Below, in pieces: positions 35,760 through 45,700 of a DNA stretch of 64,000 nucleotides (the first letter of the stretch is position 1; the number at the start of each line of letters is the position of its first letter). The position numbers and the translations under genes were made by a program. Below the pieces are notes generated by a model, which saw nothing but the letters and a program-made list of their open reading frames with translations, did no database searches and was not told where the DNA came from. This stretch comes from an uncultured Oscillospiraceae bacterium (GTDB lineage: Bacteria > Bacillota > Clostridia > Oscillospirales > Acutalibacteraceae). The stretch lies in NCBI GenBank assembly GCA_900540865.1, contig UQHH01000002.1:1-64000 (forward strand), in the 5' to 3' direction.

Positions 35760-37460
35760 TTGGACGCTTTTTTGGACTCGCTTAATTTCCAGGTCATAAC
35801 AGACCTTGCCATAGTCGTCCTGCGTGTTTTGATTCCCATTCTCGGAATCGTGGTGGTGTTCCAGTGCTATTCCTCGATGCGCCGCCAGCGAAGGGATGAA
35901 AAACCGCTGGTTATGCTCGTCAACAAGGAAAATGACGACTGCCTGCCCGTGCTCGCGTGGGAAAATTCCATTGGGCGCGGCCGCAGCTGCGATATTACGC
36001 TCGGCGACATGACCGTTTCGCGCGACCACTGCGTTTTGCTGCGGCGGGAGGCCGGCTGGTTTATCAGCGATACCGGCTCAAAATACGGCACGTTTGTAAA
36101 CGGCAAACGTGTGGAGGAGCGCACGCCTGTTTATATCAACGACGAAATCAAGGTCGGCCGGACAGCCCTTACGCTCAGGCGCGCGGAGGATTATACCGAC
36201 ATCAGTAAATCCTGGTTCTTTAAAAAGCCGGGAAGCAAGGCGGGCATCTCGCCGTTTTCCCTGATGATGCTTATCAGCATATTCCTGCTGTTTATGGCGG
36301 CACAGGCCTGTGTCAGCACGGAAATCACCGATTTGATGCCGCTAGCCGTCTGGGGCTGCTTTATGGCGGTCGCCTGGATTTTTTATCTGGTTTCTACCAA
36401 GGCGCTTCGGCGCGTTGGGTTTGAGCTGGAGAGTCTTGCGATTTTCCTGTCAGGCGTGGGCGTCATGCTCTCGGTGCGGCAGGAGCTGCGGCAGACGTTC
36501 GTACAGATAATCGCGGCAGCGGCCGGCATGGTCGTTTTCTGCCTGCTGATTAAGTTTATTGAAAACCCGGACCGCGTTACAAAATGGCGCTGGTTTATCA
36601 TGATAGCGGCAGTCGGCCTGCTCGGAATTAACATCATTTTCGGCACCATCCGCGGAGGCGCGGCGAACTGGATTGTCATCGGCGGCGTGTCCGTACAGCC
36701 GTCTGAGTTTGTTAAAATTGCCTTTATCTTCGTCGGCGCGTCGGCGCTCGACCAATTGCAGAGGAAACGCAACCTGATTGAATTTATTATATTCTCCGCC
36801 GTCTGCGTAGGCGCCCTTTTCCTGATGAGCGACTTCGGCACGGCGCTTATCTTCTTCGGCACCTTCCTGATGATTTCGTTTATGCGCTCAGGCGATTTAA
36901 AGACCGTTATCCTGGCGGTCGCGTCCGCTGTGTTCGGCGGGGCGATTATCCTGCGGTTTAAGCCGTATATCGCAAACCGGTTTGAGGCGTGGGGACACGT
37001 ATGGGAATATTCCAACACGACCGGCTACCAGCAGGCGCGCGTGCTTACCTATGCCGCAAGCGGCGGGCTGTTCGGCGTGGGGCTTGGCAACGGGTATTTA
37101 AAATATGTGGCGGCGTCGGAAAGCGACCTCGTCTTTGGGCTGATGTGCGAAGAGGTCGGCCTGATTATGGCGCTGACCGCCGCGGCCGCAATCGGTGCGC
37201 TGTTCTTTTACGCGCGCGCCATCACGACGCGCAGCCGTTCGACCTTCTATTCCGTATCGGCCTGCTGCGCGGCGGGGCTGTTCGTCTTGCAGTCGATGCT
37301 CAACGTCTTCGGCGCGACAGACATCCTGCCGCTTACGGGCGTTACGCTTCCGTTTATCAGTACGGGCGGCTCAAGCATGATTGCGTGCTGGGGGCTGCTT
37401 GCGTTTATCAAGGCGGCGGACGAGCGCACCTACGCTACCAAACGCAGAATCACGCAGTAA
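35760..37460 (+). CDS. FHA domain-SEDS fusion, FtsW/RodA/SpoVE-type peptidoglycan polymerase
   Basis: A 566-residue protein starting at TTG with AAAGGAGGCG upstream. A first membrane helix (about 14-36) is followed by an FHA phosphothreonine-binding domain (about 67-140) with the full signature: GRGRSCDI, SRDH (87-90) and TFVNGK (111-116). A SEDS polymerase domain follows (about 165-550) with eight or more helices, the catalytic-type Asp in LMSDFGTALIFF and the C-terminal signature LPLTGVTLPFISTGGSS. SEDS proteins polymerise lipid II glycan together with a class B PBP, and one is encoded 33 bp downstream. The FHA domain suggests control by a Ser/Thr kinase. Whether it serves elongation or sporulation cannot be told from sequence. 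Confidence 0.93.
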   Translation: MDAFLDSLNFQVITDLAIVVLRVLIPILGIVVVFQCYSSMRRQRRDEKPLVMLVNKENDDCLPVLAWENSIGRGRSCDITLGDMTVSRDHCVLLRREAGWFISDTGSKYGTFVNGKRVEERTPVYINDEIKVGRTALTLRRAEDYTDISKSWFFKKPGSKAGISPFSLMMLISIFLLFMAAQACVSTEITDLMPLAVWGCFMAVAWIFYLVSTKALRRVGFELESLAIFLSGVGVMLSVRQELRQTFVQIIAAAAGMVVFCLLIKFIENPDRVTKWRWFIMIAAVGLLGINIIFGTIRGGAANWIVIGGVSVQPSEFVKIAFIFVGASALDQLQRKRNLIEFIIFSAVCVGALFLMSDFGTALIFFGTFLMISFMRSGDLKTVILAVASAVFGGAIILRFKPYIANRFEAWGHVWEYSNTTGYQQARVLTYAASGGLFGVGLGNGYLKYVAASESDLVFGLMCEEVGLIMALTAAAAIGALFFYARAITTRSRSTFYSVSACCAAGLFVLQSMLNVFGATDILPLTGVTLPFISTGGSSMIACWGLLAFIKAADERTYATKRRITQ

Positions 37461-37493
37461 AGGCCGGGAATCCGGCGGGAAAGGAGCGGTATT

Positions 37494-38885
37494 TTGAAAA
37501 AGGCTTTGACACGCTCTATCTTTATTTTTATTATAACGCTTGCGTTCTTCGGGGGGCTTGCTTTATTTACCTTCCGCATCTGCACAAACGCCGGCTCGTG
37601 GATTCAGCAGAATTACAACGGCCATATCTCCGGCAGCGGCGGGCTTGAGCAGGCGGGTATCATGTACGACCGCAACGGCAAGGTAATGGCGCAGAGCAAA
37701 AACGGCAAGCGCTATTATAACGACGATTTGAACACGCGCCTTGCGACGCTCCACGTTATAGGCGACAACAGCCTGAATATTTCTACGGCGGTGCAGAGCA
37801 TGTACCGGTCGGATTTGCTGGGCTTCGATTATATATGGGGGCTTGAAATGCCGCCATCCTTCCGCGGCGGGAACAATCTGACGCTCACCATCGACGCGGA
37901 CGTTTGCAGGACTGCCTACGAGGCCTTAAACGGCGCGCACGGAGCGGTCGTTGTGTTCAACTATAAGACGGGCGAGGTCATCTGCAACGTAAGCTCTACC
38001 ACCTATGACCCGCAGAATCCGCCTGAAATTACAGAGGACAACGAAGACCAGTACAAGGGCGCGTACTTAAATCGAGTGCTTTCGAGCACCTACACGCCCG
38101 GCTCCACCTTCAAGCTGGTTACGGCGGCGGCGGCTATCGATTATCTGCCGGGCGTCTTTGACAAAACGTTTACCTGCAACGGAGGTGTCGTCATTAACGG
38201 CGAGGAAATCTCCTGCATGTCGCATCACGGGGAAATCAATTTCCGCGACGGGCTCGCGCAGTCGTGCAATGTGGTATTCGCGGAGCTTGCCGTCGAAATC
38301 GGCAAGGAAAAAATGACGGAAGAGGCAAATAAAATCGGCATTACCCAGAGCTTCAACGTTGGCAACACGCCGACGGTTAAGGGAAAATACGACGTTTCCA
38401 AGGCACAGGACAACGACCTTGGGTGGTCTGGCATCGGGCAGTATACCGACCTTGCAAACCCCATGCAGATGGCAATCATGTGCGGCGCGATAGCAAACCA
38501 CGGACAGTCGGTGCAACCATATTTCGTCTCGAAGGTTTTTAAAGGGGACTACTCCCCCGTCCGCGCGCCGAACGCTTCTGCCGACCGGGAGCTTTTGAGC
38601 AAAAGCACAGCGGACACCTTAAATGAAATGATGCGGTATACCGTTACGTCCAACTACGGCGACGGCATGTTCCCGTCCCTTGAGGTCTGCGCCAAAACGG
38701 GTACTGCCGAGGTCGGTGACCCGGACAGCAACGACGCGTGGATGGTCGGCTTCTCGCGTGACGAGGACGCGCCGCTGGCGTTTGCGGTTGTTGTGGAAAA
38801 GGGCTCGCTTGGATATTCTACCGCGGGGCCGGTCGCCGTTGCTGCAATGGAAGCGGCCGCCGCTTCCCTGCGCGGGGAAAAATAA
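37494..38885 (+). CDS. Class B penicillin-binding protein (PbpA-like transpeptidase)
   Basis: A 463-residue protein starting at TTG (AAGGAG upstream), with an N-terminal membrane anchor (about 8-28) and only a short pre-catalytic region. The transpeptidase domain has all active-site motifs: STFK (Ser204, Lys207), SCN (257-259) and KTGTAE (Lys401). The compact form resembles actinobacterial PbpA, which is encoded beside RodA. It follows the FHA-SEDS gene by 33 bp, the classical SEDS-bPBP pairing in which one protein polymerises and the other cross-links. A target of beta-lactams. Confidence 0.93.
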   Translation: MKKALTRSIFIFIITLAFFGGLALFTFRICTNAGSWIQQNYNGHISGSGGLEQAGIMYDRNGKVMAQSKNGKRYYNDDLNTRLATLHVIGDNSLNISTAVQSMYRSDLLGFDYIWGLEMPPSFRGGNNLTLTIDADVCRTAYEALNGAHGAVVVFNYKTGEVICNVSSTTYDPQNPPEITEDNEDQYKGAYLNRVLSSTYTPGSTFKLVTAAAAIDYLPGVFDKTFTCNGGVVINGEEISCMSHHGEINFRDGLAQSCNVVFAELAVEIGKEKMTEEANKIGITQSFNVGNTPTVKGKYDVSKAQDNDLGWSGIGQYTDLANPMQMAIMCGAIANHGQSVQPYFVSKVFKGDYSPVRAPNASADRELLSKSTADTLNEMMRYTVTSNYGDGMFPSLEVCAKTGTAEVGDPDSNDAWMVGFSRDEDAPLAFAVVVEKGSLGYSTAGPVAVAAMEAAAASLRGEK

Positions 38886-39075
38886 GGCACCACTATTTCC
38901 CGCACGTCTGCTTGCCGATAAACTGTCAGGCCGGGAAAAATCGTGTAAGACAAGGCAGCAAGCTTGCAAATAAGCGAGTAATACGTGTGTATATGAGTGC
39001 AATTTACAATTGCAGCTAACGCGGTAAGCAAATTAGCTATGCTGATTTGCGGTTACGCGACTTTTTCGACGGTCT
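38886..39075. other. Non-coding region with inverted repeats
   Basis: No gene supported. The stretch contains TGCAATT/AATTGCA (38998-39014) and a bulged 10-bp stem GTAA-GCAAAT / ATTTGC-gg-TTAC (39024-39056), and runs directly into a strong terminator. It may be the untranslated tail of the PBP transcript, a small RNA gene or a copy of a dispersed intergenic repeat; from sequence alone these cannot be separated. Confidence 0.45.
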
Positions 39076-39108
39076 GACGGGCGGGGAAATCCCGCCCGTT
39101 TCTTTTTG
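39076..39108 (+). terminator. Terminator upstream of secA
   Basis: ACGGGCGGG and CCCGCCCGT form a 9-bp stem, followed by TTCTTTTTG. Confidence 0.85.
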
Positions 39109-39148
39109 TCCTGTTCACAAAATAATGGATGATTTTTTGAAAAAAGTA

Positions 39149-39157
39149 TGCTATAAT
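39149..39157 (+). promoter_or_regulatory. Extended -10 promoter of secA
   Basis: TGCTATAAT without a good -35. The roughly 90-nt leader contains the hairpin GCGCAGC/GCTGCGC (39212-39230), 22 bp before the ATG, which might modulate secA translation. Confidence 0.6.
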
Positions 39158-39252
39158 AATTTGACTTGTGCAGGTAATTAAATTGAAATATTCTGCGTGA
39201 GCATCTCGAAGGCGCAGCTCGTGGCTGCGCGCGATGGAAAGGATCGATTGCC

Positions 39253-42132
39253 ATGAATTTTTTGAAAGCGATGTTCGGCAACTACAGCAAAAGGGAAGTC
39301 AAACGGATTCAGCCCCTTTGCGACAAGGTTCTGTCTCTGGAGGACAAGTATAAGGCGATGTCCGACAGCGAGCTGAAGGAACAGACCGATATATTGAAAA
39401 ACCGTTTAAAGAATGGGGAAACGACGGATGATATTCTGCCAGACGCGTTTGCCGTCTGCCGGGAAGCCTCCGACAGGGTGCTTGGCATGCGCCATTTCCC
39501 GGTACAGATTATCGGTGGTATCGTCCTGCACCAGGGACGTATCTCCGAAATGAAAACAGGTGAAGGCAAAACGCTCGTTGCAACTCTTCCGGCATACCTG
39601 AACGGCCTGACGGGCGAGGGTGTGCATATTGTTACAGTCAACGATTACCTGGCGCGCCGCGACTCGGAATGGATGGGCAAGCTTTACCGCTTCCTGGGGC
39701 TTTCCGTCGGCCTGATTGTGCACGACATGGAAAACGATTTGAGAAAAGCGGCCTATGCGGCGGATATTACATACGGCACGAACAACGAGCTTGGCTTCGA
39801 TTACCTGCGCGACAACATGGTTGTTTATAAGGAAAACAAAGTCCAGCGCGGCCACGCCTACGCCATCGTGGACGAGGTTGACTCTATCTTGATTGATGAG
39901 GCGAGGACGCCGCTCATCATTTCAGGCGCGGGCGACAAGTCGACCGACCTTTACGAGCGCGCCGACAAGCTGGCCAAAACATTAAAGGCCGAACGCTTTG
40001 CTGAAACGGACAGCAAAGAGGATAATGACGAGCTTTTTAAAGAGAAGGGCATCGATTATATCATAGACGAAAAGGCGAAGTCCGCAACGCTTACACCCCT
40101 GGGTGTGAAAAAGGCGGAGCAGTATTTCGGTATTGAGAACCTGACCGACCCGGACAATCTGACGATACAGCACCACGTCAACCAGGCAATCAAGGCGCAC
40201 GGCATTATGAAGCGCGACATCGACTACGTCGTCAAGGACGGCGAGGTCGTCATCGTCGACGAATTCACCGGGCGTTTGATGTACGGCAGGCGCTACAACG
40301 AGGGACTGCACCAGGCAATCGAGGCGAAGGAAGGCGTCAAGGTCGAAAACGAGAGCAAAACGCTCGCGACCATCACCTTCCAGAACTATTTCCGCCTGTA
40401 TACAAAGCTTTCCGGTATGACCGGTACGGCCATGACGGAGGAGGAGGAATTCCGCGAGATTTATAAGCTCGACGTTGTGGAAATCCCGACGAACCGCCCG
40501 ATGGTGCGTGAAGACCTGCCGGATTCTATCTTTAAAACGGAGCAGGGCAAGTTCGAGGCGGTCATCAAGGACATCATTGAATGCCACGCGACCGGGCAGC
40601 CTGTCCTGGTGGGTACGATTTCGATTGAAAAATCCGAGCATCTGAGCGCCATGCTTAAGAGAAAGGGCATTAAGCACAACGTTTTGAACGCAAAGCAGCA
40701 TGACAAGGAAGCTGAAATCGTCGCGCAGGCCGGTAAAAAGGGCGCCGTTACGATTGCAACGAACATGGCGGGCCGCGGTACCGATATTATACTCGGCGGC
40801 AACGCTGAGTTCATGGCAAAAACTGAGATGCGGAGGATGCAGTTCAGCGAGGAGCTGATTGCTGAATCGACCGGCTTTGCAGACACGGACGACGAGGAAA
40901 TCTTAAACGCGCGCAAAACCTTTGCTGAGCTCAATAAGAAATATAAAGAGGCCATCAAGGAAGAGGCCGACGAGGTGAGAAAGGCCGGCGGCCTGTTCAT
41001 CATCGGTACGGAGCGCCACGAATCCCGCCGTATCGACAACCAGCTGCGCGGCCGTTCCGGCCGTCAGGGCGACCCCGGTAAGAGCAGGTTCTACCTGTCA
41101 ACAGAGGACGATTTGATGCGCCTATTCGGCGGCGAGCGTATGAAGGCCGTTATGGAGCGGCTGAACGCACCGGACGATATGCCGATTGAAAACAAAATGC
41201 TTTCCAACATTATTGAAAGCTCCCAGCAAAAGGTGGAAAGCCGCAACTTTGCCATCAGAAAGAATGTTTTGCAGTATGACGACGTTATGAACCGCCAGCG
41301 CGAAATCATCTATGGACAGCGCGACCAGGTCTTAAACGGCGAAAATATCAAGGACCAGATTATCAAAATGGTTGAGCAGACCATCGAAAAGAACGTTTCC
41401 GCCTTCTGCCCGGACGACGTAACGAGGGACAACTGGAATCTTGGTAGCCTGCGCGACTTCTATCTCGGCTGGCTCATAGAAGAAGGTGACCTGCACTACA
41501 CGCTCGACGATTTGGAGGGCATGGAAAAGCAGGACCTCATCGACGAGCTGACCAAAAAAGCGATGGACCTCTATGAAGAAAACGAGAGTATCCTGCCCGA
41601 AGAAACCATGCGTGAAATGGAGCGCGTATACCTGCTCAAGAACGTCGATACCTACTGGATGGACCATATCGACGCGATGGAGCAGTTAAAGCAGGGCATC
41701 CGCCTGCGCGCTTACGGACAGCGCGACCCGGTCGTCGAATACCGCTTCGAAGGCTTCGATATGTTTGACGAGATGATTGCCTCTATCCGTGAGGATACCG
41801 TCAAAATGGTGCTTGCGGCGCCCAAGCGCATTGTGGAAATACAGAAGCGCAACGCGGAAATCGCGCGCAGGCAGCAGGAAATGGCAAAGCAGGCCGCTGC
41901 CGCCCACCAGGTAGTCCTGCCGGGACAACAGCCGCAGCAGCAGCCCCAAAACCCGCTCAATGTGGTTATCAAGCGCGAACAGGTCGCGAAGCCCCTGGCT
42001 ACGAGCTCCGACGGCACAGACACGGTAAACCGCACCGTGCGGAAGTCCGCAAAGGATAAGGTAGGCAGGAACGACCCATGCCCGTGCGGCAGCGGAAAAA
42101 AATATAAAAAGTGCTGTGGGAAAGAAGAATAA
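39253..42132 (+). CDS. secA: Preprotein translocase ATPase SecA
   Basis: The motor of Sec-dependent protein export. The 959-residue protein has Walker A as MKTGEGKTLVA, DEAD-type IVDEVDSILIDEART, the preprotein cross-linking domain, the second helicase half (TNMAGRGTDI, GRSGRQGDPG) and the helical wing/scaffold. The C-terminal zinc-binding tail for SecB or ribosome contact is intact (CPCGSGKKYKKCC). A Gln/Pro-rich linker (QQPQQQPQ) precedes the tail. ATG with GGAAAGGATC upstream; single-gene unit ended by a strong terminator. Confidence 0.98.
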   Translation: MNFLKAMFGNYSKREVKRIQPLCDKVLSLEDKYKAMSDSELKEQTDILKNRLKNGETTDDILPDAFAVCREASDRVLGMRHFPVQIIGGIVLHQGRISEMKTGEGKTLVATLPAYLNGLTGEGVHIVTVNDYLARRDSEWMGKLYRFLGLSVGLIVHDMENDLRKAAYAADITYGTNNELGFDYLRDNMVVYKENKVQRGHAYAIVDEVDSILIDEARTPLIISGAGDKSTDLYERADKLAKTLKAERFAETDSKEDNDELFKEKGIDYIIDEKAKSATLTPLGVKKAEQYFGIENLTDPDNLTIQHHVNQAIKAHGIMKRDIDYVVKDGEVVIVDEFTGRLMYGRRYNEGLHQAIEAKEGVKVENESKTLATITFQNYFRLYTKLSGMTGTAMTEEEEFREIYKLDVVEIPTNRPMVREDLPDSIFKTEQGKFEAVIKDIIECHATGQPVLVGTISIEKSEHLSAMLKRKGIKHNVLNAKQHDKEAEIVAQAGKKGAVTIATNMAGRGTDIILGGNAEFMAKTEMRRMQFSEELIAESTGFADTDDEEILNARKTFAELNKKYKEAIKEEADEVRKAGGLFIIGTERHESRRIDNQLRGRSGRQGDPGKSRFYLSTEDDLMRLFGGERMKAVMERLNAPDDMPIENKMLSNIIESSQQKVESRNFAIRKNVLQYDDVMNRQREIIYGQRDQVLNGENIKDQIIKMVEQTIEKNVSAFCPDDVTRDNWNLGSLRDFYLGWLIEEGDLHYTLDDLEGMEKQDLIDELTKKAMDLYEENESILPEETMREMERVYLLKNVDTYWMDHIDAMEQLKQGIRLRAYGQRDPVVEYRFEGFDMFDEMIASIREDTVKMVLAAPKRIVEIQKRNAEIARRQQEMAKQAAAAHQVVLPGQQPQQQPQNPLNVVIKREQVAKPLATSSDGTDTVNRTVRKSAKDKVGRNDPCPCGSGKKYKKCCGKEE

Positions 42133-42152
42133 TCCTTTTATATAACGCAAAC

Positions 42153-42187
42153 AAAGGGCTGTGACAGATTTGTCACAGCCCTTTTTA
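42153..42187 (+). terminator. Terminator of secA
   Basis: AAAGGGCTGTGACA and TGTCACAGCCCTTT form a perfect 14-bp stem with a 5-nt loop and T tail. Confidence 0.92.
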
Positions 42188-42249
42188 CGGTCAAGTGTTT
42201 ACCAAAGGCCATTTAAAGGCCCTCTTTACTTTTTGTAAAAACTAGGGAT

Positions 42250-42465
42250 TCATTTTTTATACGGCTTTATTTTGTTTGTCCTGCATGTAAGGTAATCCAG
42301 GCTGGTTTTATAAAAATCAGCCAGCTTCTCACATGATTCCAACGGGATTTTCAGCTTTCCCGTTTCATAGCTGCCATAGGTCGTCTGGTGAATACCCAGA
42401 TATTCCGCGATTTCCTCCTGTGTAAACCCTCTGCTTTTCCTTAAATCTTTAATCCTGTTTGACAT
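42250..42465 (-). CDS. Small XRE-family HTH transcriptional regulator
   Basis: A 71-residue protein made almost entirely of one Cro/CI-type helix-turn-helix: RIKDLRKSRGFTQEEIAEYLG, then a recognition helix around IHQTTYGSYETGK and the closing ADFYKTSLDYL. The ATG at 42465 has GAGGTGG upstream; the GTG at 42474 lies inside that site. With no ligand domain it may act as a simple repressor or autoregulator. It stands alone on the minus strand between secA and rpoC, and no target site could be inferred. Confidence 0.88.
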   Translation of the reverse strand: MSNRIKDLRKSRGFTQEEIAEYLGIHQTTYGSYETGKLKIPLESCEKLADFYKTSLDYLTCRTNKIKPYKK

Positions 42466-42610
42466 CAAAACCACCTCAAAGCTTTATTTTTTAATCCAAT
42501 ATGATTTATTGCCCTTTTTGCTCGCGGAAATTCCGCCCAAAACCAAACCTGTTTTCTGTAAAATTATTCGTGCAGTAGAATTTATTTTCCTAATCATTAA
42601 ATTCAATAAA

Positions 42611-42646
42611 ACAAGCCCCCCGCGTAACGCGGAGGGCTTGTTTTTG
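42611..42646 (-). terminator. Terminator candidate of the rpoBC transcript
   Basis: AAGCCCTCCGCG and CGCGGGGGGCTT (minus strand; one mismatch) with a T run after it. It lies about 125 bp after the rpoC stop; between them is another weak stem (ACGGCG/CGCCGT near 42740). Confidence 0.75.
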
Positions 42647-42769
42647 TCCTGCAACTGCAATTTTTATTTACTTCATACTCCGGGCAGCTGCCGGAGCCTC
42701 CGCCTACGCATAATTAAGCCGGAAGGAATTTCGGGATACGGCGTGGTGGTTCCGCCGTGTTTTGTCCCG

Positions 42770-45700
42770 TTATTCCGCCTGGGCCTGTTCGTATTCGTTC
42801 ACAGCAGCGGCCGGATACGTTTCCTCCAGCTCTACGTCGCTGTAACGGTGCATACCCGTTCCCGCCGGGACAAGCTTACCGATGATGACGTTCTCCTTGA
42901 GGCCCATCAGCGGGTCGACCTTGCCCTTGATTGCGGCGTCGGTCAGCACTCTCGTGGTTTCCTGGAACGAAGCCGCCGACAGGAAGCTGTCGGTTGCAAG
43001 GGACGCCTTTGTAATACCGAGAAGCATCTGCGTACAGGTCGCTTCCCTAAGGTCCTCTTCCCCATTTTCGACACGCGCGCAAATTTCTTCGTTTGCGCTT
43101 AAAAACTCGTTCTTGTCTACCAGCGTGCTGGGCAGCAGGTTGGTGTTGCCCGGGTCTTCGATTCTTACCTTCTTCATCATCTGGCGGACGATTACCTCAA
43201 TATGCTTGTCGTTGATGTCAACGCCCTGCATACGGTAAACGCGCTGGACCTCCTGAATCAGGTAATCCTGCACGGCCTGCGCGCCCTTGATGGCGAGCAC
43301 GTCGTGCGGGTTGACCGAGCCTTCTGTAATCATATCGCCGGCCTCGATTGTCTGGCCCTCTTCCACCTTGACCCTGGAGCCAAAGGGAATGAGGTAGGAT
43401 TTTTCGTCGCCGGTCTCTTTATTAAAGATAACCGCATGGCGGTTGTTCTTGATTTCTTCAAAGCGTACATCGCCGGCAATTTCGCTGATGATGGCGAGAT
43501 GCTTCGGCTTGCGGCCCTCGAACAGCTCTTCAACACGCGGAAGACCCTGTGTAATATCCTCCGCGGAAGCGACGCCGCCCGTATGGAACGTACGCATCGT
43601 AAGCTGTGTGCCCGGTTCGCCGATAGACTGCGCGGCGATAATGCCGACCGCCTCGCCGACCGTGACAGGCATGCCGTTTGCAAGGTTCGAGCCATAGCAC
43701 TTGCGGCAGACGCCGTGCTTTGCGCGGCAGCCGAGGATGGAACGGATTTTAATGCGCTCCACGCCGGCGTTCACGATAATATCGGCTTCCTCGTCGCCCA
43801 TCATGGTTTCGCGGGAAACGAGTATCTCGCCCGTCTTATCGTCGATAAAGTCCTCGCAGAGGTACCGGCCGAGCAGGCGCTCGTGAAGGCTCTCGATGGA
43901 TTCCTTGCCGTCGCGGATTTCAAATACCTCGATGCCCTCATGCGTGCCGCAGTCATCCTCACGGATGATGACCTCCTGCGATACGTCGACGAGTCGCCTT
44001 GTAAGGTAACCGGAGTCCGCCGTACGAAGCGCAGTATCGGCAAGGCCCTTTCTCGCGCCGCGCGAGGAGATAAAGTATTCCAAAATGTTAAGGCCTTCAC
44101 GGTAATTCGCGCGAATCGGAATTTCAATCGTCTTACCGGAGGTATTCGCAATCAGTCCACGCATACCAGCGAGCTGGCGAATCTGGCTCATACTGCCGCG
44201 GGCGCCGGAATCAGCCATCATGAAGATTGGGTTGTAGCGTCCAAGGTTCTTCTGAAGGGCAGACGTAACGTCGTTTGTCGCCTTTTCCCAAATTTTCAGA
44301 ACGCTTTCATAGCGCTCCTCATTGGAAACGAGGCCCTCTTTAAAGAGGCCGGTGACGGTATCGATGTCCTCTTCCGCCTTCGCGATAATCTCTTTTTTGG
44401 CCTGCGGGATTTCCGCGTCGCAGACGGCGACGGTAATCGCGCCCTTGGTCGAATACTTAAAGCCCTGCGCCTTTACGTCGTCAAGCACCTTGGAGGTCAC
44501 CTGCGTACCGTGTACGCGGATACACCTGTCGATAATTTTACCAAGCTGCTTTTTGCCGACCAGGAAGCTGATTTCCAGCTCAAAAAGGTTTTCCGGCTTG
44601 CTGCGGTCGACAAAGCCGAGGTCCTGCGGAATCGGGCGGTTGAATATAATCTTGCCGACGGTCGTTTCAATCATCGCCGACTTTACTTCGCCGCCGATTT
44701 CAAGCTCGCGCCGTACCTTGATTTTCGCGTGCAGGCTTACAACGTCCGTATCGTACGCCATAAGCGCCTCGTCAAAGTCGCGGAACACCTTGCCTTCGCC
44801 CTTTTCCCCGTCCTTGTCGAGCGTCAGGTAATAGGAGCCGAGCACCATATCCTGTGTCGGGACGGTAACAGGGCGGCCGTCGGACGGCTTTAAGAGGTTG
44901 CCGGCGGCGAGCATCAAAAAGCGTGCCTCCGCCTGCGCTTCCGCGGAAAGCGGAACGTGCACGGCCATCTGGTCGCCGTCGAAGTCCGCGTTGTACGCGG
45001 TACAGACGAGCGGATGGAGCTTTAACGCCCTGCCCTCTACGAGCACCGGCTCAAACGCCTGGATGCCCAGCCTATGCAGCGTGGGGGCGCGGTTCAGGAG
45101 AACCGGGTGGCCCTTGATGACGACCTCAAGCGCGTCCCATACCTCGGGCTTTGCGCGCTCAACGGCCTTTCTTGCCGCCTTGATGTTCTGCGAAACCTTA
45201 GTTTCAACCAGGCGCTTCATGACAAACGGCTTAAACAGCTCCAGAGCCATTTCCTTCGGCAGGCCGCACTGGTACATTTTAAGCTCCGGCCCGACAACGA
45301 TAACGGAACGCCCGGAATAGTCGACGCGCTTACCCAGAAGGTTCTGGCGGAAACGCCCCTGCTTGCCCTTGAGCATGTCGGACAGGGATTTGAGCGCGCG
45401 GTTGTTCGGCCCAGTGACCGGCCTGCCGCGGCGACCGTTGTCGATTAACGCGTCTACCGCTTCCTGCAGCATACGCTTTTCGTTGCGGATGATTATGTCG
45501 GGGGCCTCAAGCTCCAAAAGCCTTTTCAGGCGGTTGTTCCTGTTGATTACCCTGCGGTACAAATCGTTGAGGTCGCTCGTCGCGAAACGGCCGCCGTCCA
45601 ATTGTACCATCGGGCGAATGTCCGGCGGGATGACCGGGACGACGTCCAGTATCATCCACTCCGGCCGATTGCCGGAAAGCCGGAAGGACTCGACGACCTC

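Noticed and set aside
43202..44893. Long plus-strand frame of 563 codons opposite rpoC
   Set aside because: Antisense shadow of a conserved housekeeping gene; no ribosome binding site or motif.
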